From Clostridium acidisoli DSM 12555 (lineage in GTDB: Bacteria > Bacillota > Clostridia > Clostridiales > Clostridiaceae), in the NCBI RefSeq assembly GCF_900176305.1, contig NZ_FWXH01000011.1, positions 1 to 64,000 on the forward strand: DNA of 64,000 nucleotides. Reading direction: 5' to 3'. A program made the position numbers and the translations under genes. The notes below the pieces were generated by a model. That model searched no databases. It was not told the DNA's origin and saw only the letters and a list, made by a program, of their open reading frames with translations. This document shows positions 53,519 to 63,031 of this stretch, piece by piece (the first letter of the stretch is position 1; each line of letters begins with the position of its first letter).

Positions 53519-53612
53519 GCTACTCAAATTTGTCATTTCTCTTACAAACCTAGTCATATCAATGATTTTAAAGAAAGCCTACGTTATTTATGGCACGGTT
53601 CACCGTATTTAC
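53519..53612 (+). repeat. Repeat copy with ACGGTTCACCGT end
   Basis: Starts GCTACTCAAATTTG and ends AAAGCCTACGTTATTTATGG then CACGGTTCACCGTATTTA. Aligns over most of its length with 54421-54507 in the same direction, with one ~11-base gap. Confidence 0.6.
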
Positions 53613-53687
53613 TACAAGTGAGATTTTTCCATTTTATTCTTGTGCATATATTCTACATAATTATGGTATAATTCTATCGCTCATTTT

Positions 53688-54362
53688 TTACAAATACTTT
53701 TCATACAGTATTCGGCTAATTTTCTCAGCGCTTTCATCAACAAATCTATCCATCTCTTCTTCTTTTAAATATGTATATTCTCTTTCCAAATTTTCTCTTT
53801 TACCACTATAAAAATCTGTTATATACTTTCTCCTATTTTCAAATGCATCATTACTAAAAAAGCCCATATAATTATTAATGAATCCAACAGCGTTCTTATA
53901 AATTGAAAAAGAACTGAAATTGGGATTTCTCTTAATATACAGAAAGTCAAGGTCATACCAATCTTTCTTTAATGTCCATATCCACTCTGTCCAGTCTTTA
54001 TCATACAAAGATTTAAATTTATCTTTACATGGGCGAACTATTTCATCTGCCCACATAATATCAGTTAATAAATGAGTCAAATAACCGAGATAAAAAGATC
54101 TCTGTTCATTGTTGTATTTTTTTCTCTATTCTACTGTAAAAAACTGTTCTACATATTCGTTTAAATGAATATCTTTCAACCCATCGGCATCTGTTGTTTT
54201 AAAATGCGAAACATCACCACTTGGAGTAAAAACTGACCAATCCTCATTCGGTATCCCACTATCAGGTGCTATATTTCCAACTACGAACTCTGTAGTTGAA
54301 AGATTAAATGTTACTTTCAGCAATTTGTCTGCAATTCGTAGATGTACCATCCAAGAAGCCAT
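53688..54362 (-). pseudogene. Zinc-dependent phospholipase C-like protein with in-frame TAG
   Basis: The frame begins MASWMVHLRIADKLLKVTFN with FVVGNIAPDSGIPNEDWS, and is stopped by TAG at 54126-54128 (codon 79). In the same frame it continues RKKYNNEQRSFYLGYLTHLL then TDIMWADEIVRPC to YEKYL. His residues in MVHLRIADKL, HFKT and YLTHLLTD suit the metal-dependent phospholipase C-like family. A single base change explains the break. Upstream ribosome site AAGGAGG is good. Confidence 0.8.
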
Positions 54363-54420
54363 TTGAATCCTCCTTTTAATAGATTAAAATAATCAATTTA
54401 GCAAATTACTATTTTATTAT

Positions 54421-54507
54421 CTGTTACTCAAATTTCTTTGTAACTTTATTATATAATATATTTTGCAAAAGCCACATTACTTATGATACGGTTCTCCGTA
54501 ACTATTT
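54421..54507 (+). repeat. Repeat copy with ACGGTTCTCCGT end
   Basis: Starts CTGTTACTCAAATTTC and ends AAAGCCACATTACTTATGAT then ACGGTTCTCCGTAACTA. Matches 53519-53612. Confidence 0.6.
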
Positions 54508-54523
54508 AATCGGATACTCTAAA

Positions 54524-54553
54524 AAGAGACATCTCTAGTTTTTGATGTCTCTT
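54524..54553 (-). terminator. Terminator downstream of the lipase pair
   Basis: AAGAGACATC/GATGTCTCTT, 10-bp perfect stem and 10-base loop; TTTTTAG follows in the minus direction. Confidence 0.85.
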
Positions 54554-54647
54554 AAAAAATTGAATATGTTTAAGAGTAGTGTTGATTTCTTATATAATAA
54601 AGGGGTTATACTTATTAATTTCGAGAGTCTACCTGATATTCTGCGGC

Positions 54648-55502
54648 TTACGGCCCATCTCCACTATTCTCACTACATAATCCTTTAAATGGAACACATT
54701 CTCCTGTATCAGGACAAAAACCTGGGGTTTCATAGCATAATGTTTTTGCAAAGCCAGGATTCTTTTTGCTGAGATTCCTAAAATAGCAGTCAATCTCATG
54801 ATTGCGAACAGGTAAACTGTTCAGTTGGAAAGAGAGCGGAACCTTCGTGTCTACGTGCCGATAGAATAATCCGTCCTTTGTAAACGGAGCAGGATACGCT
54901 CGATCTGGCAAAGTAGGAATAATGTCATGGACATTAAAAATACGAATACTATTCTTTACCGTTTGGTTGAACCGGGAAGTAAAGTCAGGGTCTCCAGTAC
55001 GAGGGCTACCATAAGTATACACGGCAGGATGCTTAAACCCGGTGTTAATGGCAATGTCCAAAGTAGCTAACACGGCCACAGCTGCTCCTAAACTGTGTCC
55101 TGCAACAAATAGTCTTTTTGTTGTAGAAAGCCTGTTTAATTCTCTGATCAATTCGTTTCTTGTTGATTGATAAATACATGTAAACCCACGATGGGTTTTT
55201 CCTGCATTTGTGACAAAAGGATATGGTACTTGATATAAGTCTTGGTCTGACTCATTGTCCTTAAATGTTCGGGTTCCTCTTAAAGCTATTACTATTTCAT
55301 CTGGTGATTCTGCAATAAAACCAAATACTTCTGCTTCTGGCTCCTCAACGCCGGCAAGGGCGCAAATAGTATATTGAAGTTCAAAGCCCTTTGGTAAAAT
55401 AAGCGGTTCCTTTTCAAAAAGTTGATATGACTGAAAGATCATGGCAGCAAGAAATATCGCATCTTCACTGTTAAAAATATACTTTATGTTTGAGTTTTTC
55501 AT
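54648..55502 (-). CDS. Class 3 lipase-family alpha/beta hydrolase, catalytic copy
   Basis: About 284 residues. The triad is visible: Ser137 in GHSLG, Asp193 in NVHDIIP, His235 in VRNHEIDCYF; RGT at 75-77 supplies the oxyanion residue. A cysteine-rich tail follows (CYETPGFCPDTGECVPF). No signal peptide is seen. ATG at 55502 has AAAGGAG upstream; the open frame extends 41 codons into the preceding gene. It is the second of two tandem paralogues, 16 bases after the first. Substrate unknown, probably an ester of a lipid. Confidence 0.88.
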   Translation of the reverse strand: MKNSNIKYIFNSEDAIFLAAMIFQSYQLFEKEPLILPKGFELQYTICALAGVEEPEAEVFGFIAESPDEIVIALRGTRTFKDNESDQDLYQVPYPFVTNAGKTHRGFTCIYQSTRNELIRELNRLSTTKRLFVAGHSLGAAVAVLATLDIAINTGFKHPAVYTYGSPRTGDPDFTSRFNQTVKNSIRIFNVHDIIPTLPDRAYPAPFTKDGLFYRHVDTKVPLSFQLNSLPVRNHEIDCYFRNLSKKNPGFAKTLCYETPGFCPDTGECVPFKGLCSENSGDGP

Positions 55503-55518
55503 CTCTGCAGCTCCTTTC

Positions 55519-56370
55519 TCATATACAAGGCTTCGGACACTTACACGTTCCTTGAAACGAAATACACATTTCCATATTGGGACAAAAGCCCGGATTTTCA
55601 CAGCATAATGCTTTTGCAAAATCAAGATTCATGTTGCTGAGATTTTTAAAATAGCATCCAATCGCATCATTACGCGTCGTGTCATTCAGTTGAAAAGAGA
55701 TGGGATACTTTGTTTTAACATGTTGATAGTATAATCCTTCCTTTGTAAAAGGAGGCGGATACTTTTGAGCTGGGAACGTAGGAAAAGAGTCATGAATATT
55801 AACAATTCGTATACTATTCTTAACCTCTTTGTTGAATCGGCAAGCAAATATATGATCTCCGACACGAGGACTACCATAAGTATACACGATAGGATTTTTA
55901 AACCCAGTATTAACTGCAATATCTAAAGCAGCCAATGTTGCTAAAGCTCCGCCGTAGTTGTGCCCAGTAACAAACAGTCTTTTTGATGTAGATAGTTTGT
56001 TCAACTCTCTGATTAAATTGTTTCTTGTTGATTTATAAATACATGTGAATCCACGTGAGGTTTTCCCTGCATTTCTAACAAAAGGATAGCGTACTTGAAA
56101 TATGTCATAAGCTGCTAACAGATCCGCAGGATATGCAGCGTATCCTCTAAAGGTTATAATGATTTGATCTTGTGACTCAGCAATAAAACCAAATAATAAT
56201 TTCGTAGGATTCTCTACATTAGCTAAAGCATGAATGGTATACAAAAGCTTAAAGCCTTTTGGTAAGACAAGCTTTCCCTCTTGAAAGAATGTATATGTCT
56301 GATAGCTCATAGCTGCAAGTATTATCGCATCTTCACTATTAAAAATATTCTCTTTGTCTGAGATAACCAT
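55519..56370 (-). CDS. Class 3 lipase paralogue lacking catalytic residues
   Basis: 283 residues, clearly a duplicate of the next gene (NSEDAI.LAAM, LPKGF, GKT.RGFTCIY.STRN, YTYGSPR). The nucleophile is replaced: GHNYG (Asn138) instead of GHSLG. The catalytic His is replaced: RNDAIGCYF (Asp235) for RNHEIDCYF, and RGT has become RGY. Only Asp194 remains. It is a full-length, intact frame with AAGGAAG upstream, so it is probably expressed as a non-enzymatic partner or binding protein rather than a decaying gene. Confidence 0.85.
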   Translation of the reverse strand: MVISDKENIFNSEDAIILAAMSYQTYTFFQEGKLVLPKGFKLLYTIHALANVENPTKLLFGFIAESQDQIIITFRGYAAYPADLLAAYDIFQVRYPFVRNAGKTSRGFTCIYKSTRNNLIRELNKLSTSKRLFVTGHNYGGALATLAALDIAVNTGFKNPIVYTYGSPRVGDHIFACRFNKEVKNSIRIVNIHDSFPTFPAQKYPPPFTKEGLYYQHVKTKYPISFQLNDTTRNDAIGCYFKNLSNMNLDFAKALCCENPGFCPNMEMCISFQGTCKCPKPCI

Positions 56371-56850
56371 ATATACACTTCCTTATATATAAATGTTTTT
56401 TACTTTATACTATGAAAAAAAACTGAAATTGTTTATAACTTATGCAGTTGAGATAAAAGATGTATTGAAAGTTTCTCAGAAATACTTGACATTTTAAAAT
56501 CACCCAACAATCGAAAAGCAATGGTTTATTGACCTTTACTGCATATATAAACCTCTTTATTTGAGTCATAAGTCATGTTTTCCTTTCTTTTAATTTTATC
56601 TTCAAGTTCAAATTTTCATCATAATTTTTTTCTTAACTAAAAAAGCTATAAAAATCACACAAACTTTTATAGCTTCCAAAATTACTCTATATTATCTTCT
56701 ATTATCCTATTATAAAAATAAACATATATTTTAATAATTTATTTAGGTTGTGATACGATTTAGAACACTATCACCACTCTTAAAGCTAGCTGTATCAAGA
56801 GTTACAAAGAAAATCTACGTTACTTGTTGTACACTTCACCCTTCATTATC
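56371..56850. other. Gene-free stretch of 480 bases
   Basis: No gene found. It contains the promoter region of the lipase pair (nearest 150 bases), a terminator at 56643-56675 and a partial repeat at 56785-56845 (CTACGTTACTTG then ACACTTCACC) related to the copies at 53519 and 54421. Confidence 0.5.
56643..56675 (-). terminator. Terminator downstream of the methyltransferase gene
   Basis: AAGCTATAAAA/TTTTATAGCTT, 11-bp perfect stem with an 11-base loop; TTTTTTAG follows in the minus direction. Confidence 0.75.
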
Positions 56851-57627
56851 CTAAACCTTCCTCAAGATATCTAATGTATGTGCGCTTGCTCCTAATAGTT
56901 CTGGCCTTTCACAGGTAGAAAGATGATAATCAAGAAAAATCTTAAATGTACCTTCATCCATAGCATTTAAAATAGGTCGCATATAATTAGCTGGTCCATC
57001 TGCTGCGATTAATTTTATTCTTTGAAGTTTTACTTCCTCATCTAACTTATTAATATCTTCAAGCCTTACATAATCATATAAATCTTTTGGCTCCGATATA
57101 ACATGAAAATCATCATTGAGTTTACCATTATCAATGGATTCACGAATATTATTTTCCTTAAATCCATATGTTAATACACTATATTCATTCATACAATATG
57201 CTACTAAAATAACGCCACTCACTTTGGTTACTCTTTTTGCCTCTTGCAAAGCTTTCACCTTATCCTCAAATTTGTATAAATGATACATTGGTCCAAATAA
57301 AAGCGTCATGTCAAAAGTATTTTCTGAAAATCTTGATAAATCTAATGCTGTTCCTTGTTTTGCCTTTACTGTGCTTCCCTTTGACTTTAAAACACCTAGA
57401 TTGTGCTTCACAAGTTCAATTGCAGTAACATCATATCCTTCATTTGCTAGTTGTACAGAGTATCTTCCTGTACCTGCACCAACATCTAAGATTTTTGCAT
57501 TACGATTGTTACCTAGATATTCATGAATATACTTCATGGAAGTTATGTATTCAACTTGCCCATGTCTTCTTGTTAATCGTTTGTCTTCACAAAACTTATT
57601 GTAGTATTTCTCCAATTCTATTGTCAT
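56851..57627 (-). CDS. Class I SAM-dependent methyltransferase
   Basis: 258 residues; ILDVGAGTGRYSVQLANEGY is SAM motif I, followed by AIELVKHNL and a MTLLFGPMYHLY region. Substrate unknown; the fold resembles small-molecule methyltransferases. Stands alone on its strand. Confidence 0.9.
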   Translation of the reverse strand: MTIELEKYYNKFCEDKRLTRRHGQVEYITSMKYIHEYLGNNRNAKILDVGAGTGRYSVQLANEGYDVTAIELVKHNLGVLKSKGSTVKAKQGTALDLSRFSENTFDMTLLFGPMYHLYKFEDKVKALQEAKRVTKVSGVILVAYCMNEYSVLTYGFKENNIRESIDNGKLNDDFHVISEPKDLYDYVRLEDINKLDEEVKLQRIKLIAADGPANYMRPILNAMDEGTFKIFLDYHLSTCERPELLGASAHTLDILRKV

Positions 57628-57856
57628 ATATTTATTTCCCTCATCTATAATTATATTTAAAAATGTTACTTACTTCTTGTTTAGCTTAATATATTCAACT
57701 CTATTCTTCATTTACTTCTAACAAATATTATACTACATTGCAGATAAAATGTAAGTTTTGTTTATAATTATGTGTTAATATGAATAGTATATTTAAACAA
57801 ACTTCAGACTCTATTTCTTTCATGTAACTAAAAAAAATCAAAAGGAGGATTTAGTT

Positions 57857-58552
57857 TTGCAGGATAAAATACTTATAGTAGATGATGAGGAGAACATATT
57901 AAACGTATTAGCTTATGCATTGAAACGAGAGGGGTATTTAATAGATACTGCTTGCAATGGTGAAGAGGCGTTAAATAAAGTTACTACTTTTGATCCAAAC
58001 ATATTAATTTTAGATTTAATGCTGCCTAAAATCAATGGCTATGATGTGTGCAGAAAATTATACGAAAAAAACATTGGTATTATTATGCTTACAGCTAAAA
58101 CCGATTTTGTGGATAAGCTTCTAGGGTTAGAACTAGGTGCAGATGATTATCTAACAAAACCTTTCGACATACGTGAAGTCATAGCTAGGGTTAAATCTCT
58201 TTCAAGAAGATTAAATAAAAACTCAAGTCAAAAAGAGAACTCCATTAATGTTAAAAATTTTACAATGAATCCAAATGAAAGAACTGTTATTATAGATAAC
58301 TCACCTCTTGAATTAACTTCTATGGAATTTGATTTGCTTTACCTACTTCTTTCAAATCCCAATAAGGTGTATTCCAGAGATCAACTTTTGGATTTAGTAT
58401 GGAAAACTGAATATTTTGGAGGTACAAGAACTGTAGACACTCACATACAGAGAATAAGAAAAAAATTAGGTGTCCCTTATCAAAATTTAATACAAACAGT
58501 TCACGGTACAGGGTATAGAGGAGTGAACAAACTTAATGAAAATAGGGATTAA
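57857..58552 (+). CDS. OmpR/PhoB-family response regulator
   Basis: 231 residues; receiver with DD at 9-10, phosphoacceptor Asp53 (ILDLMLPKING), LTAKTD and DDYLTKPFD; winged helix with LTSMEFDLLYLLLS and TRTVDTHIQRIRKKLG. TTG start after AAAGGAGG. Overlaps the kinase gene by 17 bases. Probable target: the gene at 60173. Confidence 0.94.
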   Translation: MQDKILIVDDEENILNVLAYALKREGYLIDTACNGEEALNKVTTFDPNILILDLMLPKINGYDVCRKLYEKNIGIIMLTAKTDFVDKLLGLELGADDYLTKPFDIREVIARVKSLSRRLNKNSSQKENSINVKNFTMNPNERTVIIDNSPLELTSMEFDLLYLLLSNPNKVYSRDQLLDLVWKTEYFGGTRTVDTHIQRIRKKLGVPYQNLIQTVHGTGYRGVNKLNENRD

Positions 58553-59993
58553 ATTTAAGCTTGTCTCATTCATTACCATACTTTTATTGTTTATTATAAC
58601 TCTTTCAAGTTTTCTAGTATTAAATGGCATAAAAATCTATCAAAATAAAGAGTCAGAAAATATTTTATTAAACCAAAAAGACATGTTCGAACAATATTTA
58701 GATGAAAATTTTAGTGAAGCTACTAGTAATAAAAATAATGACAAGCTTGAATTAGTAAGAGCAACTCTCTTCAATAAACCTTGGCTCAGAACCATCCCTG
58801 CCAGTATATATAATGCAAAGGGAGACCTTCTTTCTGGTTTTAATTCAGAGAATAAATTAAATGAAAATAGTGAAAAAAGTATTATGCTTAAATATGCTAT
58901 GGAAGGTAAAATTTCATATAGACAGGATAGCAATGTAATGTATTTTTATTCCCCTATTAAATATAAAAATATTACGGTGGCAATTCTAGAACTTCAGTAT
59001 TCTACCAAGGAAAACAACGATTTTTACAACAATATTAAGTTAATGTTCTTTGGTACCGGTTTGCTTTCTTTAATTGTTGGAATAACGTTAGGCTTCTTTT
59101 ATTTATCTAATTTCAGTAAGGATATATATACTATTAAAAATTCAGTTGAAAATATTCAAGCTGGAAATTTCAATAATATAGCTGAGATTAACAGAGAAGA
59201 TGAGTTAGGAGAATTGAGCAAAGACCTGATACATATGAGCAGTACCATCGAAAAGAACATTAAAGAATTAGAGGTTGAAAAAGACACTTTAAGTAAGGCA
59301 GTAAACAAACTAAAAAAAATGGACAAAGAGCAGAAAGAGTTCATAGGTAATGTAACCCATGAATTCAAAACACCAATAACTTCAATAAAGGCTTATTCAG
59401 ATGTAATGGGTATGTATAGCGATGATTTATCTTTAATTAAAGATGGTACTGAAAGTATATCAAAGGAATGTGACCGTCTCACAAACATGGTGGATAAAAT
59501 TTTAGAATTATCATATCTAGAAAAATACGATTTTGAAATTGAGAAAAAAGAAATAAATTTAAAAGACCTAGTAGAACAAATTTGTTTTAGAATGTCTGGT
59601 AAAATAAAGAAAAACAAATTATCTTTAGATTACAAAGTTGATGACATAAGTATTATAGCAGATCCAGATAACCTTAGACATATAATTATAAATTTAATAG
59701 ACAACGCTATAAAATATAATGAACCTGACGGAAGCATAAGTGTCTTCTGCAAAAAGAATAAAGATATGCTTCAAATAAATGTAACAGATACAGGCATAGG
59801 AATGTCAGAAGAACATTTAGATAAAATATTTGAGCCCTTCTATAGAGTAGAAACGCATAGAAGCCGTAAAACGGGTGGAAATGGTTTAGGTTTAGCATTA
59901 GTTAAAAATCTGGTTGAAAAACAAAAAGGCACTATACTTGTGAGTTCAACTTTAAACAAAGGCACAAGCTTTTCTATTAGCTTGCCATTATAA
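58536..59993 (+). CDS. Two-component sensor histidine kinase
   Basis: 485 residues: membrane segments at about 8-31 and 168-192, an extracytoplasmic sensor between, HAMP, phosphoacceptor His275 in GNVTHEFKTPI, N box IIINLIDNAIKY, G1 VTDTGIGMS, G2 GGNGLGLALVKN. The extracellular domain (IYNAKGDLLSG, VMYFYSPIKY) resembles a PAS-like sensor. Partner of the regulator just upstream; signal unknown. Confidence 0.94.
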   Translation: MKIGIKFKLVSFITILLLFIITLSSFLVLNGIKIYQNKESENILLNQKDMFEQYLDENFSEATSNKNNDKLELVRATLFNKPWLRTIPASIYNAKGDLLSGFNSENKLNENSEKSIMLKYAMEGKISYRQDSNVMYFYSPIKYKNITVAILELQYSTKENNDFYNNIKLMFFGTGLLSLIVGITLGFFYLSNFSKDIYTIKNSVENIQAGNFNNIAEINREDELGELSKDLIHMSSTIEKNIKELEVEKDTLSKAVNKLKKMDKEQKEFIGNVTHEFKTPITSIKAYSDVMGMYSDDLSLIKDGTESISKECDRLTNMVDKILELSYLEKYDFEIEKKEINLKDLVEQICFRMSGKIKKNKLSLDYKVDDISIIADPDNLRHIIINLIDNAIKYNEPDGSISVFCKKNKDMLQINVTDTGIGMSEEHLDKIFEPFYRVETHRSRKTGGNGLGLALVKNLVEKQKGTILVSSTLNKGTSFSISLPL

Positions 59994-60030
59994 ATTAATT
60001 TTAAATGTGTAAAAAAATAAGTTTACAAAA

Positions 60031-60060
60031 TTGTGACATATAATTATAATTTTGTGACAA
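60031..60060 (+). promoter_or_regulatory. Direct repeat, candidate response-regulator site
   Basis: TTGTGACA occurs at 60031-60038 and 60052-60059, exactly 21 bp (two helical turns) apart on the same face, between the two-component genes and the propeller-protein gene. Confidence 0.5.
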
Positions 60061-60088
60061 TAATTTGCTATTCTTAAATAGTTATCTA

Positions 60089-60150
60089 GAGACGTAGCTG
60101 ACGTTATCTCCCAAATTGAAGAACATGAGAGTGTTACGGATGGTAGTTCT
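60089..60150 (+). other. Possible structured leader
   Basis: Two hairpins can form just before the ribosome site: GAGA..TCTC with an inner ACGT/ACGT (60089-60110), and AGAAC/GTTCT (60120-60150) around AACA/TGTT. I do not recognise a riboswitch class. Structure by eye only. Confidence 0.3.
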
Positions 60151-60172
60151 CAGATAAAAAGGAGGTAGGAAA

Positions 60173-61486
60173 TTGAAAACAAAGAAAACAATTGCACTTC
60201 TTATATTAGCTGGTGTTGTAGTATCATCTAGCGCTATGGTCATTAAAAATACTAACATATTGAACATTATTGAATCTACTAGAACTGAAACTAGCATCAA
60301 ACTTGAAAATTACAAATCACCAAAAAATGTGAACACATCAGCTTATCAAGTAGATAAATATAATAATACAAATATTGCTGGATTAATTAGTGATAATGAG
60401 GCATTAACTTTAACTACTAAAAATGTACCTGAAAAAACTGTTATTCCTACTAATGAAAACTATTATTGCAGTATTTATAACTTAAATGATAAGAGTAAAA
60501 AGGACTTTAAAGATGTAAATATAGCAAATTTTTATGGTCTTTCTCCTGATAAAAAATATGTTCTTTATATGGAGCCAGTCTATGTTTCAAAAGATACTCC
60601 TGAAGAAGCAAAAAAAGCAGAGCAAAGGGGCAGTTTATATCATGGTTTAAAGGTTCTTGATTTATCTACCGGAAAAGTTAGCACTTTAATTCCTGACCAC
60701 TCTAATGGTGAATTTAAATGGATAAGCAATGATAAAATTTGGGCCAGCTTTTTTACTGGTTGGCAGATAATTGGCTTAGATGGAAAGATATATGCATCAG
60801 GTGATTATCCTGTAACTGGAAATGATGGTGCCTTTACAGTAGGTTCTGATATAAAAGACTTAGGTGATACTGTTGAAGGAAAAATATACTATAGCATAAG
60901 CAAAACTAATCCTTTGACTCTTAGTTTACAGTCTATGGACATCAAAACTAAAGAAACCACAGATTTATTTAGTACTAAAAATTCATTGAATGCATCAAAA
61001 CAAGGTAATACAATTGTAATGAATAACTCAGCCGATCATGGTGAAACATCTCCTGGAATATATAATAGAACTTATAGCGAAATTATATTAGACTCAACCG
61101 GAAAACTAATAAGAAGTATTGCTCTTCCTAACTATGACCAATACAATTTTATACTGTCACCAGATGGAAGTATGGCTGCCTATGTAGAATCTGATAATGT
61201 TAAACCTAACAGTGTTGATTCCACTGCTAAAGCAGCTACTAATACAGATATTAATAATACTCCTTGTACCCTTAAAATTTTTGATATAAAAACTGGCTCT
61301 TCAAAGGAAATAATAAAATGCCCATATATTTCTAATGTAATATGGAATACTACGGGTGATTCTTTATCCTTTACTTCTGGAAGGGCTTATATCTCAGAAA
61401 AATTAACGGATGCTGAAGGCATGAGAAAATTTTCTATTACTCCAAATGAAAATATAAATTCCTATGTTGTTACCTTTGACAAATAG
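60173..61486 (+). CDS. Exported beta-propeller (TolB-like) protein
   Basis: 437 residues with an N-terminal membrane or signal segment (TIALLILAGVVVSSSAMVI) and then repeated blades with SPDKKYVLYM, LDLSTGKVSTL, SPDGSMAAYV and FDIKTGSSKEI, typical of TolB/WD40-like propellers. TTG start after AAGGAGG. It follows a two-component system by 180 bases on the same strand and may be its output or an accessory sensor. Function unknown. Confidence 0.8.
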   Translation: MKTKKTIALLILAGVVVSSSAMVIKNTNILNIIESTRTETSIKLENYKSPKNVNTSAYQVDKYNNTNIAGLISDNEALTLTTKNVPEKTVIPTNENYYCSIYNLNDKSKKDFKDVNIANFYGLSPDKKYVLYMEPVYVSKDTPEEAKKAEQRGSLYHGLKVLDLSTGKVSTLIPDHSNGEFKWISNDKIWASFFTGWQIIGLDGKIYASGDYPVTGNDGAFTVGSDIKDLGDTVEGKIYYSISKTNPLTLSLQSMDIKTKETTDLFSTKNSLNASKQGNTIVMNNSADHGETSPGIYNRTYSEIILDSTGKLIRSIALPNYDQYNFILSPDGSMAAYVESDNVKPNSVDSTAKAATNTDINNTPCTLKIFDIKTGSSKEIIKCPYISNVIWNTTGDSLSFTSGRAYISEKLTDAEGMRKFSITPNENINSYVVTFDK

Positions 61487-61493
61487 ATAAGAA

Positions 61494-61526
61494 TCTGTCG
61501 CATTCGCAATTATTTAGTGCGACAGA
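61494..61526 (+). terminator. Hairpin after the propeller gene
   Basis: TCTGTCGCA/TGCGACAGA, 9-bp perfect stem with a 15-base loop; little T-run follows. Confidence 0.6.
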
Positions 61527-61611
61527 CTCAAGTTGATTTTAAATTATATTCGCAAACAAATCCTTATATTTATCTTCTATTTTCATTTATATTATTAGCT
61601 TCAAAATTATT

Positions 61612-62994
61612 CTAAACACATGCGTTTTTGTTTTTTCCTTGAATTACGTTTAATTCATTCATCTTTTTTATTTCAACATATATAAAAATTAAAGATATCA
61701 TTGCAGTAAAAAAATCAGATAATGGAACAGATACAAAAACACCTGTCACTTTAAGAAATATTGGGATAATTAACATTAATGGTATTAGAAACAAAAATGG
61801 TTTCATTATTGATAAAAATAATGCAGGCTTAGGCTTGCCAATGTACTGAAAAAAACTTGCGGCAATTACTTGAACACCTACTAAAGGACTCATAAATATC
61901 ATTATTCTTAAAATAGGAACCGTCAATGCTATTAATTCATTATTAGATGTAAAAGCACCAACTATTTTATTTGTAAAACTAATAATTATAACTAAAAATA
62001 CCAATGAAATTACCACTGATGTTAAAATTCCAAGCTTTAGGCTTTGTTTTACTCTATTGAATTTTTTAGCACCATAATTAAATCCTATAATAGGCTGAAG
62101 AGCCTGTCTAATTCCATACATAGGAATGCTAATAAACCCGAATACACGATTATATATACCAATTGCAGAAATATATAAATCAGATCCTCCATAAATTTTT
62201 AATGAATTATTTAATACTATAGCTAAAATTCCATAAGCCAGTTGTGTCATAAATGTGGATATCCCTAAGGAAATCGCTTCCTTTAATAACTTTATATCGA
62301 TTGTTAAATTTTTAACTTTTACCCCTAAAGTTTTACTATTAAAACATACGTATACCAATAAAACTATGAAACATATTATTTGTGAAATGTCTGTAGCAAT
62401 GGCAGCCCCTTTTATACCATATTTGAGTCTTGTAACCAATATGTAATCTAACGGAATATTAATTACAGGTCCTATTATCATGCTTATCATAGCAATATTA
62501 GCATGTCCTTCTGATTGTAGGATGCTATTGGCAACAATACTAAAAACGAAAAAAGCACTACAATATAAGGTAATTCTAAAGAATGTTACAGCATAGGGTA
62601 GTATATTTTCTAAAGAACCAAAAATGTACAACATAGGTGTAATGAAAGTCAGTCCTATAACCATAATTAAAATTCCTAATAGAACAGAGGATGTTAATGC
62701 AGTACCCACAGCCTTTTCTGCTCTTAGTTTATTTCCAGCTCCAATGCTTCTGGAAATTATAGAAGCAATTCCAACCCCAATCATTTGAGAAAGAGCTAGT
62801 ATTATTTGTTGAATAGGAAACACTATAGTTAAAGCTGCAATTCCTAAACTACCATTAGCCTGATTACCTATAAAAATTGCATCAATAAGATTATATAATA
62901 CATTAGCTAAAAATACACTTACGGCAGGAAGAGAAAACTTAAAGAGTAATTTTTTCATGTTGCCTTCCAAAATAAAATTTTCAAGTTCAGTCAT
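61612..62994 (-). CDS. MATE-family multidrug/Na+ exporter
   Basis: About 460 residues with 12 hydrophobic segments in two similar halves; LPAVSVFLANVLYNLIDAIF and the PIQQIILALSQMIGVG region are typical of MATE exporters. ATG at 62994 has GGAGG upstream; the open frame extends 26 codons more into the small membrane-protein gene. Probably in one transcript with the two genes upstream. Confidence 0.92.
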   Translation of the reverse strand: MTELENFILEGNMKKLLFKFSLPAVSVFLANVLYNLIDAIFIGNQANGSLGIAALTIVFPIQQIILALSQMIGVGIASIISRSIGAGNKLRAEKAVGTALTSSVLLGILIMVIGLTFITPMLYIFGSLENILPYAVTFFRITLYCSAFFVFSIVANSILQSEGHANIAMISMIIGPVINIPLDYILVTRLKYGIKGAAIATDISQIICFIVLLVYVCFNSKTLGVKVKNLTIDIKLLKEAISLGISTFMTQLAYGILAIVLNNSLKIYGGSDLYISAIGIYNRVFGFISIPMYGIRQALQPIIGFNYGAKKFNRVKQSLKLGILTSVVISLVFLVIIISFTNKIVGAFTSNNELIALTVPILRIMIFMSPLVGVQVIAASFFQYIGKPKPALFLSIMKPFLFLIPLMLIIPIFLKVTGVFVSVPLSDFFTAMISLIFIYVEIKKMNELNVIQGKNKNACV

Positions 62995-63031
62995 ATTATT
63001 ACCTCCAAAAAAATTATATTGACTTATATAT

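Noticed and set aside
55686-55919. 77-codon minus-strand frame inside the dead lipase gene
   Set aside because: It lies in another frame of a well-supported gene and has no ribosome site.
60089-60150. Cyclic di-GMP riboswitch
   Set aside because: GTTACGGATGG is only loosely like the GEMM motif; the other conserved blocks are missing.
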